Shown: positions 9,090-18,114, counted from the stretch's first letter. The stretch is DNA of 64,000 nucleotides from JAZGGS01 sp963714405 (GCA_963714405.1 CAVQOH010000001.1:682001-746000), one strand, 5' to 3'. Made by a program: numbers and translations. Notes: generated from the letters alone by a model not told the origin.

Positions 9090-10117
9090 GCAATCTTTCG
9101 CTAACATTTTCACCGTATATTTTAAAACTAAAATCCTCTTTTGAAGTTGCCCATGGAAAAATCAAGGAAAGAAAGGGCTGGATAATATCTATAAAAAATC
9201 CCAATGGATTAGAGGGAATAGGCGATGTAAGTCCTTTTCCTGAAATAGGTTCCGAAAGCTATGAGGATGCAGAGAGTGCGTTAAAAAACATCAAACTAAA
9301 CTTCAAAATTGATCTGGGCGAAATCTATAAAAGTTTTGCAGAAGCTTTAAAAGAATATGGTTCTCTTCCCTCCTTGAGGCATGGAATTGAACAAGCGCTG
9401 TTAAATCTTATTTGTAAAGAAAAAAATCTTGCCATTGATAAACTTTTAAATCTTTCTCTTAAAAATGAAATTTTTGCTAATGGTATAATAGGATTATTAA
9501 CAATTGATCAAACAATAAATAAGATTAAAGAGTTGATTGAATTTGGTTATAAAACTTTCAAACTGAAAGCCGGGAGAGAAAATTTTACTCAAGATTTTGA
9601 ATGCATAAAAGCAGTTAGAAATGAATTTGGAAATGATATTAATTTACGTATTGATGTAAACGGAAAATGGAAATTAATTACTGCTATTAAAAATTTAGAT
9701 AGATTAAACAAGTTCAACATAGAATATGCAGAACAGCCAGTTAATAATCTAAATGATTTTATAGAATTAAGTAAAAACTCTTCTATTCCATTAGCTGCGG
9801 ATGAATCGATTCGCACAAAAAATGATGCAGCAAATTTTATTAATAAACATGCAGTGAATTATCTTATACTTAAACCAATGATGATTGGAGGATTACTGTC
9901 AACATTAGAAATCATTGAACTGGCTGAAAAAAATAATATCATTTCTGTTATCACTTCATCTTTTGAATCAGCAGTTGGTAAGACGAACGCAGTTATTGCT
10001 GCAGCCACTGTAAAGAATAAAATTGCACACGGACTTTCCACAAATGATTTTTATTTAACTGATGTAATAACTGATCCGTTTCCAGTGAAGGATGGAAAAA
10101 TTCATTTATCAATCTAA
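9086..10117 (+). CDS. menC: o-Succinylbenzoate synthase MenC
   Basis: MenC is an enolase-superfamily dehydratase converting SHCHC to o-succinylbenzoate. The 343-residue protein shows the superfamily catalytic pattern in order: KLKAG with the general-base lysine, RIDVNGKW with the first metal Asp, YAEQPV with the Glu ligand, AADES with the third acidic ligand, and LILKPMMIGG with the second catalytic lysine. It overlaps menA by four bases and menE by one. Dipeptide epimerases share this fold, but the operon context settles the function. Confidence 0.92.
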   Translation: MSNLSLTFSPYILKLKSSFEVAHGKIKERKGWIISIKNPNGLEGIGDVSPFPEIGSESYEDAESALKNIKLNFKIDLGEIYKSFAEALKEYGSLPSLRHGIEQALLNLICKEKNLAIDKLLNLSLKNEIFANGIIGLLTIDQTINKIKELIEFGYKTFKLKAGRENFTQDFECIKAVRNEFGNDINLRIDVNGKWKLITAIKNLDRLNKFNIEYAEQPVNNLNDFIELSKNSSIPLAADESIRTKNDAANFINKHAVNYLILKPMMIGGLLSTLEIIELAEKNNIISVITSSFESAVGKTNAVIAAATVKNKIAHGLSTNDFYLTDVITDPFPVKDGKIHLSI

Positions 10118-11568
10118 TGGATAGAATTTCAATAAATAATTTGCTTTTGCAGAATCAATCACCAGATTCCCCCGCTATCATAACCATTCATAAGTCCTTA
10201 ACTTATAAAGAGTTAAAGGAAGTTTCACTTAAGTGGAAATTTTATTTTATGGAAAAAGGAATTGCTGAAAATGATCTGGTTGGAATTTTTTGTTATCATT
10301 CAGTGGAATTTGTTGTTTCAATTTTAGCACTCTGGCAATTGGAAGCGATACCTGTTTTAATAAATCCCAGTGTAACGCAAAGTGATTTAAAAGAATTATT
10401 ACAAATCACAAATAGCAAAAAGCTGGTAGCTCCAGATAAGTTAATTAATAAGTTTGATCTGAATGAATACAATATCATTACTCGACCAAAAGTGTTGATC
10501 GATGATTTTGCAGTTGTAGATAAAAATAGTATTAATCCCGAAAGAACAGCAGCAATTATTTTTACTTCAGGTTCGTCAGGAAAACCAAAAGGAGTAAAAC
10601 TCTCATATAATAGTTATTATAAAAGTGCTTTGATAGGAAATACGATTCTAAAACATAGTAGCAAAGATAGATGGCTGGCAAGTTTACCGTTTTACCATGT
10701 TGGGGGTTTTTCAATTGTAACGCGCTCTCTGCTTTTTGGTATTCCCTTAATCATTCCCCCTTCAATTAAAACTGATGATCTGGTAAAATCATTTACTGAA
10801 TTTAACCCTACAATTTGTTCACTTGTATCAACACAGCTAAAAAGATTGGTTGATAAAAAAGTAAAACCGAACCATCAATTTAATAATGTATTACTTGGCG
10901 GTGGTTTTATTTCATCTGAATTAGTTGAAAATGCAAGAAAACTTGGATGGAAGATTACGAAAGTTTATGGTTCAACTGAGACTGCTTCATTTATTACATC
11001 ACTTTCTCCAAATGAGTTTAAGCAAAAACCAGATTCCGTAGGAAAGCCATTAAAAGATGTAAAAATTAAAATTACTGATGAGAATGGAAATACAGTGAAG
11101 AATAATCAAAGCGGAGAAATATCCATAAGCTCTCCATCACTTATGCAAGGTTATTTAAATGATAAAAATATCACTTCAAAATATTTCCATTCAAACGATA
11201 TTGGATTTATTGATGATGATGGATATATTTTTTTGGTAGGAAGGAAATCGGATATAATTATAAGCGGAGGAGAAAATATTAATTCATTTGAAATTGAAAA
11301 TGAAATTCTAGCTCATCCAGCTATTAATGAAACCCAGGTTTTTCCTCTGAAAAGTGATGAATGGGGTGAAATTGTCTGTTCAGCCATCGTGGTGAAAAAG
11401 GAGGCAGGCAATTTTAATGTTGAAGATTTGAAATCTTATTTGAAAAAGAAACTAAGTGGTTTTAAGATTCCGAAAAAGTTTTTCATCGTTAAAGAAATAC
11501 CAAAAACTGAATTAGGTAAAGTTGAAAAGAAAATATTAATAGAAAAATATTCTTCAACTAATCTTTGA
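10117..11568 (+). CDS. menE: o-Succinylbenzoate-CoA ligase MenE
   Basis: MenE activates o-succinylbenzoate with ATP and CoA. The 483-residue ANL-superfamily protein has the AMP-binding P-loop IFTSGSSGKPKG, the YGSTETASF motif, the hinge motif GRKSDIIISGGENI, and a C-terminal lysine region (PKTELGKVEKK) that catalyses adenylation. Length is normal for MenE. It is the last forward gene of the men operon, and its tail overlaps the convergent thioesterase by 11 bases. Confidence 0.93.
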   Translation: MDRISINNLLLQNQSPDSPAIITIHKSLTYKELKEVSLKWKFYFMEKGIAENDLVGIFCYHSVEFVVSILALWQLEAIPVLINPSVTQSDLKELLQITNSKKLVAPDKLINKFDLNEYNIITRPKVLIDDFAVVDKNSINPERTAAIIFTSGSSGKPKGVKLSYNSYYKSALIGNTILKHSSKDRWLASLPFYHVGGFSIVTRSLLFGIPLIIPPSIKTDDLVKSFTEFNPTICSLVSTQLKRLVDKKVKPNHQFNNVLLGGGFISSELVENARKLGWKITKVYGSTETASFITSLSPNEFKQKPDSVGKPLKDVKIKITDENGNTVKNNQSGEISISSPSLMQGYLNDKNITSKYFHSNDIGFIDDDGYIFLVGRKSDIIISGGENINSFEIENEILAHPAINETQVFPLKSDEWGEIVCSAIVVKKEAGNFNVEDLKSYLKKKLSGFKIPKKFFIVKEIPKTELGKVEKKILIEKYSSTNL

Positions 11569-11962
11569 AATGATTAGATAATCCAATTCTAATGGGATCA
11601 ATTATCTCTTTACCTTTCCATTTCTTCTTATCAACAAAAACATGCACCGTTTTAGCCGATGCAACCTCAATATCACTTACATTTTTAATTGAGTAGCTAA
11701 GCTGGAAGGTAGTTTCTCTTAATTCTGAAACGGAAAGTTCTACAGTTACTTCTTCACCCGGTTTGACAGGCTTAAAGAACCCAGCTTCACATTTTACTAT
11801 AGGGACAACATAATAATCATTCTGCCAGTAATTTTCAGCAAGCTTAAATGTGCTTATCATATCTTCGTATACAGAATGGCAGATTTCAAATAATCTTGCA
11901 TAAAATAAAATTCCCGCCGGATCGCAATGGTAAAAATTAATTTTCTTTTTTGATGTTATCAT
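11558..11962 (-). CDS. menI: Hot-dog thioesterase, probable 1,4-dihydroxy-2-naphthoyl-CoA hydrolase
   Basis: The 134-residue protein is a 4-hydroxybenzoyl-CoA-thioesterase-type hot-dog enzyme. The FYHCDPAGILFYARLFE segment holds the Asp active site used by this subfamily and is followed by the long central helix. Placed tail-to-tail against menE, it is the best candidate for releasing dihydroxynaphthoate from CoA before MenA acts, which would complete the pathway except for the final methyltransferase. Hot-dog enzymes vary in substrate, so MenI is an inference from fold plus location. It lies one base downstream of oxyR on the same strand, so the two may be co-transcribed. Confidence 0.7.
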   Translation of the reverse strand: MITSKKKINFYHCDPAGILFYARLFEICHSVYEDMISTFKLAENYWQNDYYVVPIVKCEAGFFKPVKPGEEVTVELSVSELRETTFQLSYSIKNVSDIEVASAKTVHVFVDKKKWKGKEIIDPIRIGLSNHFKD

Positions 11963-11963
11963 A

Positions 11964-12905
11964 TCAGTGGACTATTAATCCTTTTTTATTTTGTATAAAT
12001 TCCTGAGGAATAACTTTTAATATCTCTTCCTTTATAGCATGAAGAAAATGTTTTTTAATGAAAGTATTGGTATAGATAAATCCAACTTCTCTTTTCGGAA
12101 TTGGATCAGTAAACTCCTTTAACTGATTTTTCTTCCTTTTTTCTTTAATATACCTTGCAGCAAGATATGGTAAAAGAGTCATTCCAAATTTTTGCTCTAC
12201 TAATTTAATCAGAGTTTCTAAATTTCCACTTTCAAAAATTACATTATTATTTTTTTCCACCCAATCATTTTCAGAAGCTTTACAGATTGAGAGTGCCTGA
12301 TCACGCAAGCAATGTCCTTCTTTTAGGAGGAGAAAATCATTAACGTTCAGATCATCCTGGTTAATTCTTGATTTTTTCATCAGTTTATGATCAGACGGGA
12401 CGAATGCAATAAATGGTTCGTAGTATAGGCTCTCGCTCACTAAATTATTTACAGAGGAACGCAAAGCGATTATCCCAATATCAAAATGTCTTTTTTTCAA
12501 TCCGGAAATTACTTCATCTGTAGTGACTTCATCTATTATTAATTCGATGTTTGGATACTTTTTAGTAAAATTGCCCAAAAACATCGGCAGCAAGTAAGAA
12601 GATATCGTTGGGATAATAGCAACTTTAAATGAACCGACAAATTCACCTTTCTCAGTTTGAATAATTAGGTGTAGTTTCTCTTTTTCTTTAATGATATGCT
12701 TTGCCTGTTCAATAATTTTTATTCCTAAATCTGTTGGGTTGATTGGAAATTTATCTCTTCTGAAGATAACAGCATCAAGCTCGGATTCCAGCTTTTGTAT
12801 TTGCATACTAAGCGTCGGTTGAGTTACTCTACATTTTATAGCAGCTTCAGAAAAACTTTGATAAGTATAAACTGCTATAATGTACTCAAGCTGTGTAATA
12901 GTCAT
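11964..12905 (-). CDS. oxyR: OxyR-type LysR-family peroxide sensor/regulator
   Basis: The 313-residue LysR-type regulator has an N-terminal winged helix-turn-helix (TQLEYI through TQPTLSMQIQKLE) and a C-terminal sensing domain. The segment GHCLRDQALSIC places cysteines at residues 199 and 208, the same spacing and numbering as the redox-active pair of E. coli OxyR. It is transcribed divergently from the DUF454-katG unit, the classic arrangement for peroxide control of a catalase. The assignment as a redox-sensing OxyR is therefore strong; its exact targets are inferred. Confidence 0.9.
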   Translation of the reverse strand: MTITQLEYIIAVYTYQSFSEAAIKCRVTQPTLSMQIQKLESELDAVIFRRDKFPINPTDLGIKIIEQAKHIIKEKEKLHLIIQTEKGEFVGSFKVAIIPTISSYLLPMFLGNFTKKYPNIELIIDEVTTDEVISGLKKRHFDIGIIALRSSVNNLVSESLYYEPFIAFVPSDHKLMKKSRINQDDLNVNDFLLLKEGHCLRDQALSICKASENDWVEKNNNVIFESGNLETLIKLVEQKFGMTLLPYLAARYIKEKRKKNQLKEFTDPIPKREVGFIYTNTFIKKHFLHAIKEEILKVIPQEFIQNKKGLIVH

Positions 12906-12943
12906 ATCATATAGATTTTAATTATAATGATATAAAAAATATC
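12904..12943. promoter_or_regulatory. Paired inverted repeats at the oxyR start, putative operator
   Basis: Two overlapping palindromes lie in the divergent region. One is ATATCAT (12904-12910) facing ATGATAT (12927-12933) across 16 bases; the other is GATAT (12929-12933) facing ATATC (12939-12943). The first arm overlaps the oxyR start codon. LysR-type regulators bind such interrupted dyads and often repress themselves, so autoregulation is a reasonable guess. The AT-rich background makes chance occurrence possible. Confidence 0.3.
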
Positions 12944-12945
12944 AA

Positions 12946-12977
12946 TTTGACTTATAATATCAAATTCTTAATCTTTG
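12946..12977 (+). promoter_or_regulatory. Putative -33/-7 promoter for the DUF454-katG unit
   Basis: TTTG at 12946-12949 is followed after exactly 19 bases by TAATCTTTG at 12969-12977. The Bacteroidota consensus is TTTG, 19-21 bases, TAnnTTTG; here the -7 element has one extra base between TA and TTTG. A transcript from it would begin just upstream of the TTG at 13007, which supports that start for the DUF454 gene. Confidence 0.4.
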
Positions 12978-13006
12978 TGGTACAATTCTTAATCCCAAGG
13001 AAAAAA

Positions 13007-13414
13007 TTGAGCGAGAATATTAGGCAACATAGTTCGGAATATCCTGTATTTTATCGCTATTTATATTTAATAAGTGGTATCTTGCTTGTAGCAATAGGAG
13101 TTATAGGCATTTTTCTTCCTGTTCTTCCAACAACAATTTTTCTAATTCTTGCTTCAGCCTGTTTTGTTAAGAGCTCACCTCGTTTAAACGAGTGGCTTCG
13201 AAATCATAAGATACTCGGAGCCTACATAAAAAATTATCAGGATAAATCAGGTTTAACAATTAAAGCAAAAGTTTTTAACATAGCATTACTATGGATAATG
13301 ATTTTGAGTTCAGCATACTTTTTCACAGAAGAATTTTATATCAAATTACTTTTATTAGCAATAGCAATTGGAGTTACAATTCATCTGTTAATGGTCAAAA
13401 CAAAAAAAGTTTAA
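13007..13414 (+). CDS. DUF454 (YbaN-like) inner-membrane protein
   Basis: The protein has the DUF454 signature: a first helix ending GVIGIFLPVLPTTIFLILASACF, split here as GIFLPVLPTTIFL and LASACF, then SSPRLNEWLRNHKILG and a pair of C-terminal helices. Function of the family is unknown. The frame is open from a TTG at 12947 and contains no ATG before the conserved region. I favour TTG at 13007 because AAGG sits six bases upstream and it leaves room for the promoter. It ends 30 bases before katG, so co-transcription with the catalase is likely and a stress-related role is possible. Confidence 0.7.
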   Translation: MSENIRQHSSEYPVFYRYLYLISGILLVAIGVIGIFLPVLPTTIFLILASACFVKSSPRLNEWLRNHKILGAYIKNYQDKSGLTIKAKVFNIALLWIMILSSAYFFTEEFYIKLLLLAIAIGVTIHLLMVKTKKV

Positions 13415-13430
13415 TTTTTATCAACAATTA

Positions 13431-13437
13431 AAGGAGG
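13431..13437 (+). promoter_or_regulatory. Strong Shine-Dalgarno sequence of katG
   Basis: AAGGAGG lies seven bases before the katG ATG. Most genes in this window have no such sequence, as is usual in Bacteroidota, so this near-perfect site stands out. It suggests either selection for high expression or a recent origin of katG elsewhere. Confidence 0.7.
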
Positions 13438-13444
13438 AAACATT

Positions 13445-15640
13445 ATGAGTGAAAATAGCAAGTGCCCGGTGACACACAAAGCAGGTGGTGGCACATCTAA
13501 CAAAGACTGGTGGCCTAATCAATTAAATCTTGGAGTACTTCACCAGCACCATCCGGCTTCAAATCCACTGGGTCCTAAATTTAACTATGCCAAGGAATTC
13601 AAGAAGCTCGATCTTAAAGCATTGAAGAAAGATCTATACAAAGTGATGACCGACTCACAGGATTGGTGGCCTGCTGATTGGGGTCATTATGGTGGACTTT
13701 TCATTCGCATGGCTTGGCACAGTGCTGGTACTTACCGTACAGGTGATGGCCGTGGCGGCGGCGGAACGGGTAACCAGCGTTTTGCACCCGTTAATAGTTG
13801 GCCTGACAACGGTAACCTGGACAAAGCACGCCGTCTGCTCTGGCCTATCAAACAAAAATATGGAAATAAAATTTCCTGGGCTGATCTGTTGATCTTAGCT
13901 GGTAATGCAGCACTTGAGTCAATGGGCTTTAAAACATTTGGTTTTGGTGGTGGACGCACGGACATTTATCAGCCTGAAGAGGACATTTATTGGGGTGCTG
14001 AAAAGGAATGGTTAGCCACAAGTGATAAACCTAAGAGCCGTTACTCCGGTGACCGGGAACTAGAAAATCCCCTGGCAGCTGTTCAGATGGGTCTGATCTA
14101 TGTTAACCCTGAAGGTCCTGACGGAAATCCTGACCCCATAGCTTCAGGACGTGATGTGCGTGAGACATTTGCCCGTATGGCTATGAATGATGAAGAGACT
14201 GTTGCGCTGACTGCAGGCGGACACACATTTGGTAAAATGCACGGTGCCGGTGATCCGGACTTAGTTGGTCCTGAACCGGAAGCTGCACCTATCGAAGAAC
14301 AAGGTTTAGGATGGATAAACAAATTTGGAACAGGCAAAGGTGTTCACGCTACAACAAGTGGTTTAGAAGGTGCGTGGAAGCCAAACCCAACAAAATGGGA
14401 TATGGGCTACTTCGACATGCTTTTCGGTTACGAGTGGGAAAAGGTTAAAAGTCCTGCCGGAGCATGGCAATGGCAAGCTAAGAACGTTAAGCCAGAACAT
14501 ATGATTCCGGATGCTCACGATCCATCAAAAAAGCATCCACCTACGATGACCACTGCAGATTTAGCAATGCGAATGGATCCCATCTATGAAAAGATTTCGA
14601 GACGGTTCCACAAGAACCCTAAGGAGTTTGCCGATGCATTTGCAAGAGCCTGGTTTAAGCTTACTCACCGTGATATGGGACCAAAAGCTCGTTATCTCGG
14701 TCCCGAAGTTCCGAAAGTAAATTTAATCTGGCAGGATCCAATTCCAGCAGTCAATCATAAACTTATTAATAAAAAGGATGTTACAGGTCTCAAAAAGAAA
14801 ATATTAGATTCAGGATTATCTATAGCGGAATTGGTTTCAACTGCTTGGGCTTCTGCATCAACTTTCCGTGGTTCGGATATGCGCGGAGGAGCTAACGGTG
14901 CTCGCATTCGATTAGCGCCCCAAAAAGACTGGGAAGTAAACGAACCTGCACAACTGGAAAAGGTACTCAAAAAACTTAAAAGCATTCAAAAAGAATTCAA
15001 CAGTAATCGGAAGGATGGCAAAAAAGTTTCTTTGGCAGATTTGATAGTACTTGGTGGATGTGCTGGAGTAGAATCTGCGGCTAAGGATGCCGGCTACAAG
15101 TTTGAAGTTCCATTTACGCCGGGTCGTATGGATGCAACACAAGCGCAGACCGATGTAGAATCATTTGATGTGCTTGAACCAGAGGCGGATGGTTTCCGCA
15201 ATTACCAGAAGAAAGCGTACACTGTATCTGCAGAGGAAATGTTTGTTGACAAAGCACAGCTCCTTACATTAAGTGCACCGGAGATGACAGTGCTCGTCGG
15301 TGGTTTGCGTGTACTGGGTGCTAATTACGGGAAGTCTAAACAAGGTGTATTTACAAACCAGGTTGGTAAACTAACAAATGATTTCTTTGTAAACCTTCTG
15401 GATATGGATACTGTCTGGAAACCAACCTCAGACAAAGAAGATACTTTCGAAGGTCGTGATCGCAAAACAGGAAAAGTTAAATGGACAGGCACACGAGTGG
15501 ATTTGATTTTTGGTTCAAACTCGCAGTTGCGTGCACTTGCCGAAGTTTATGCGCAGGAAGATTCAAAGAAGAAATTTGTGAGTGATTTTATCGCAACCTG
15601 GAACAAGGTAATGAACTCGGATCGCTTCGACATTGCCTGA
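13445..15640 (+). CDS. katG: Bifunctional catalase-peroxidase KatG
   Basis: KatG breaks down hydrogen peroxide by catalase and peroxidase reactions with one haem. The 731-residue protein has the distal triad Arg88, Trp91 and His92 (RMAWHSAG), the residues for the Met-Tyr-Trp cross-link (Trp91, Tyr219 in GLIYVNPEG, Met245 in TFARMAMND) and the proximal His260 in AGGHTFGKMHG. The second, haem-free half is complete. Codons here are richer in CGT, GGC and GCC than in the neighbours, and the ribosome binding site is unusually strong. Both fit horizontal acquisition, which is common for katG. A clear terminator follows. Confidence 0.97.
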   Translation: MSENSKCPVTHKAGGGTSNKDWWPNQLNLGVLHQHHPASNPLGPKFNYAKEFKKLDLKALKKDLYKVMTDSQDWWPADWGHYGGLFIRMAWHSAGTYRTGDGRGGGGTGNQRFAPVNSWPDNGNLDKARRLLWPIKQKYGNKISWADLLILAGNAALESMGFKTFGFGGGRTDIYQPEEDIYWGAEKEWLATSDKPKSRYSGDRELENPLAAVQMGLIYVNPEGPDGNPDPIASGRDVRETFARMAMNDEETVALTAGGHTFGKMHGAGDPDLVGPEPEAAPIEEQGLGWINKFGTGKGVHATTSGLEGAWKPNPTKWDMGYFDMLFGYEWEKVKSPAGAWQWQAKNVKPEHMIPDAHDPSKKHPPTMTTADLAMRMDPIYEKISRRFHKNPKEFADAFARAWFKLTHRDMGPKARYLGPEVPKVNLIWQDPIPAVNHKLINKKDVTGLKKKILDSGLSIAELVSTAWASASTFRGSDMRGGANGARIRLAPQKDWEVNEPAQLEKVLKKLKSIQKEFNSNRKDGKKVSLADLIVLGGCAGVESAAKDAGYKFEVPFTPGRMDATQAQTDVESFDVLEPEADGFRNYQKKAYTVSAEEMFVDKAQLLTLSAPEMTVLVGGLRVLGANYGKSKQGVFTNQVGKLTNDFFVNLLDMDTVWKPTSDKEDTFEGRDRKTGKVKWTGTRVDLIFGSNSQLRALAEVYAQEDSKKKFVSDFIATWNKVMNSDRFDIA

Positions 15641-15684
15641 TAATACCAGAACGAAGTTCGCAGGTTACTGAATTGAAATCTAAG

Positions 15685-15714
15685 AAAAGGAGACAACAGT
15701 CTCCTTTTTTATTT
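15685..15714 (+). terminator. Rho-independent terminator after katG
   Basis: AAAAGGAGAC (15685-15694) pairs perfectly with GTCTCCTTTT (15699-15708) across an AACA loop, followed by TTATTTT. It ends the katG transcript and borders the convergent amidase gene, so it may act on both strands. Confidence 0.88.
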
Positions 15715-16475
15715 TAAATCAATTTAATATCATTAAGGAATGAATATTTTTCTCTTACTTCTATTACATAATTTTTATCAATCTCTGCAACAACTAGTTT
15801 TTCTTCATTTTCGACGGCCACAATTTCTTTTCCCATAGGATTGTAAACACTGCTGAAGCCGTTGTAATTTAATTTTGGATCCTTCCCTACCCTGTTTATT
15901 CCTGCAACATAACATTGATTTTCAATTGCACGAGCTTTCAATAATGTTTTCCAGTGTTCAATCCTCGCATCTGGCCAGTTTGCTATGTTAACTAAAAGAT
16001 GTGCTCGTTTCTTTCCATATTTTCTGTAAAGTTCAGGAAAACGTAAATCGTAACAGATGGATAAACCAACCTGCCATCCGAAAACTTTTGTGCGAGCAGG
16101 TTTTCTTCCTCTTTCGTAATGTTTATCTTCTTTTGAATATGAAAATGGGTGAACCTTCCTGTAAAGTTTTACAAGTTTTCCATCAGGCTTTATATGAATA
16201 AGGGTGTTAAAATTTCTTGTTTTAGATTTAACAATCACTCCAGCAAATATGTGCGAGTTTTTATCAACTGCCAGCTCAGAAAAAAACTTAAAACTTTCTC
16301 CTTGTAAGCTTTCAGCAAAATTATCGGATTTCATTGTAAATCCTGTTAAAGTCATCTCGGGAAAGATTAAAAGATCAACAGCATTTTTATCTTTTTCAAG
16401 AAGTGATTTTAGCTTTGCTATATTCGCATTTTTATCTTCCCAGGCAGGATTGTATTGTACTAATCCGAGTTTCAT
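15714..16475 (-). CDS. Carbon-nitrogen hydrolase, omega-amidase (YafV/NIT2-like)
   Basis: The 253-residue protein belongs to the nitrilase superfamily. It has the Glu-Lys-Cys catalytic triad: Glu in FPEMTLTGF, Lys in YRKVHPFSY, Cys in SICYDLRFPELYRKYG. Its length and the KVHPF and CYDLRFPE motifs match the YafV/omega-amidase branch, which hydrolyses 2-oxoglutaramate and 2-oxosuccinamate formed by glutamine or asparagine transamination. Substrate choice is inferred from subfamily resemblance. The gene lies 16 bases downstream of the membrane-protein gene on the same strand. Confidence 0.82.
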   Translation of the reverse strand: MKLGLVQYNPAWEDKNANIAKLKSLLEKDKNAVDLLIFPEMTLTGFTMKSDNFAESLQGESFKFFSELAVDKNSHIFAGVIVKSKTRNFNTLIHIKPDGKLVKLYRKVHPFSYSKEDKHYERGRKPARTKVFGWQVGLSICYDLRFPELYRKYGKKRAHLLVNIANWPDARIEHWKTLLKARAIENQCYVAGINRVGKDPKLNYNGFSSVYNPMGKEIVAVENEEKLVVAEIDKNYVIEVREKYSFLNDIKLI

Positions 16476-16491
16476 ATTTACAAATATATAA

Positions 16492-16977
16492 TTATAAAAA
16501 TTTAAGAAGAATTATTACAGAAATTATACAACCAAAAATTCCCTGAGTAATAACTTCGCCTCTTGAAAGATCACCTTTTAAAAAACCCAAGGGAGTCCAT
16601 TTCATCCATGTCCATTTAAGCGGAAGTTCTTTTTGTAAAAATAAATAATAGAGTAAATCCTGCACGCCAAAAAGTTTAAGGATGGCGCCACAGGCGGCAG
16701 CCATCCAGTTAAAATATAAACCTAAAAGAATTAGTAATACGATATCGAACATTAATTGATTAATGCGGTACGATTTGATAATAATCTTTTCAGGCATGTT
16801 TGTCGTTCTTCTTATAAGAGTAAAGTGATAACCAAGAATATCATACAAATTACTGCACACAATAAAAAACAAAGCAACTACCCAATAATTATAAAATGAA
16901 AGTAATAATAAAATGATTACCAAAACAAAATTAAGCCAGACCAACCGGTATTTTAATAGCTTTATAATCTCTTTCAT
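16492..16977 (-). CDS. Multi-pass integral membrane protein of unknown function
   Basis: The 161-residue product is mostly hydrophobic, with about four to five membrane helices (near 13-32, 33-50, 73-95 and 143-160) and a Trp-rich loop LKWTWMKWTPLG. A basic HFTLIRRTTN loop follows the second helix. I do not recognise a family. It is upstream of the omega-amidase gene on the same strand and divergent from asd. Confidence 0.6.
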   Translation of the reverse strand: MKEIIKLLKYRLVWLNFVLVIILLLLSFYNYWVVALFFIVCSNLYDILGYHFTLIRRTTNMPEKIIIKSYRINQLMFDIVLLILLGLYFNWMAAACGAILKLFGVQDLLYYLFLQKELPLKWTWMKWTPLGFLKGDLSRGEVITQGIFGCIISVIILLKFL

Positions 16978-17070
16978 TCAAATTGAAGGCAGCAATTATT
17001 TAATGATATAGATTTCAAAATATTCATATATTTAGCAGAACTTTTATTTAAACTAATTCAAATATAATGT

Positions 17071-18114
17071 ATGCTAGGCGTTAAAACACCTGTAGCAATT
17101 CTTGGCGCAACTGGAAGTGTGGGACAAAAATTTATTCAATTATTAACTGATCATCCTTGGTTCCAGGTTACAGAATTATGCGCATCGGATAAATCTGCAG
17201 GTAAAAAATATAAAGATGTTGTTGATTGGTTTTTAGATACCAAACTGGATGAAGAAATTGGAAACATAGTTGTACAAAATTGTGAACCAATATTAAGATC
17301 AAAAATTATATTTTCAGGATTGGATAGCAGTGTTGCAGGAAAAATTGAAACGGAATTTGCCAAAGCAGGTTACAAAGTAATTTCAAATTCAAAAAACCAC
17401 AGGATGGATGAAGACGTACCTTTGTTAGTACCTGAAATTAATCCTTCACATCTTGATTTAATAAAATCTCAGAAATATGGCGAAGGGTGCATTGTTACAA
17501 ATCCAAATTGTTCTGTTATTGGATTGGTGATTGCATTAAAACCTTTGCTGGATAATTTTGGTTTAGATTCTGTAAATGTAGTAACAATGCAGGCAATTTC
17601 CGGAGCAGGCCATCCAAGAGTTGTTAATCTTGATATTGATGATAATGTAATTCCATTTATAAGTGGAGAGGAAGAAAAAGTACACACAGAACCTCTTAAA
17701 ATATTTGGAGACTTTAATAACGGAAAAATTATATATAATCAACTTAAAATAAGTGCACAGTGCAACAGGGTAAATGTTACTGATGGACATACGGAATGCG
17801 TTCAGGTAAATTTTAAAAAGAAAGTGACAGCTGTTGAGGTAATAAATGCCTGGAAAGAGTTTAAAAGTGAGCCGCAAAAACTAGCATTGCCTTCCGCTCC
17901 AAAAAATCCGTTGTATTATTTTGATGAACCTAGTTATCCTCAACCAAAATACCAGAGAAACATAGAAAAAGGTATGGCTGTTTCTACAGGTAGGCTGCGC
18001 GAAGATACTCTATTTGACTATAAGTTTGCCCTGCTTTCCCATAACACTGCAAGAGGTGCTGCAGGCGGAGCAATTTTATGTGCAGAGTTGATGAAAGAAA
18101 AGGGATATTTCTAA
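17071..18114 (+). CDS. asd: Aspartate-semialdehyde dehydrogenase
   Basis: Asd reduces aspartyl phosphate to aspartate semialdehyde for threonine, methionine, lysine and diaminopimelate synthesis. The 347-residue protein has an N-terminal NADP-binding motif (AILGATGSVGQKF), the nucleophile Cys in TNPNCSVIG and a GAGHPRV loop. The overall pattern fits the archaeal/fungal-type branch rather than the E. coli type. Start is the ATG at 17071 after an AT-rich leader. Threonine synthase, another enzyme of the pathway, is at 30.8 kb. Confidence 0.93.
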   Translation: MLGVKTPVAILGATGSVGQKFIQLLTDHPWFQVTELCASDKSAGKKYKDVVDWFLDTKLDEEIGNIVVQNCEPILRSKIIFSGLDSSVAGKIETEFAKAGYKVISNSKNHRMDEDVPLLVPEINPSHLDLIKSQKYGEGCIVTNPNCSVIGLVIALKPLLDNFGLDSVNVVTMQAISGAGHPRVVNLDIDDNVIPFISGEEEKVHTEPLKIFGDFNNGKIIYNQLKISAQCNRVNVTDGHTECVQVNFKKKVTAVEVINAWKEFKSEPQKLALPSAPKNPLYYFDEPSYPQPKYQRNIEKGMAVSTGRLREDTLFDYKFALLSHNTARGAAGGAILCAELMKEKGYF

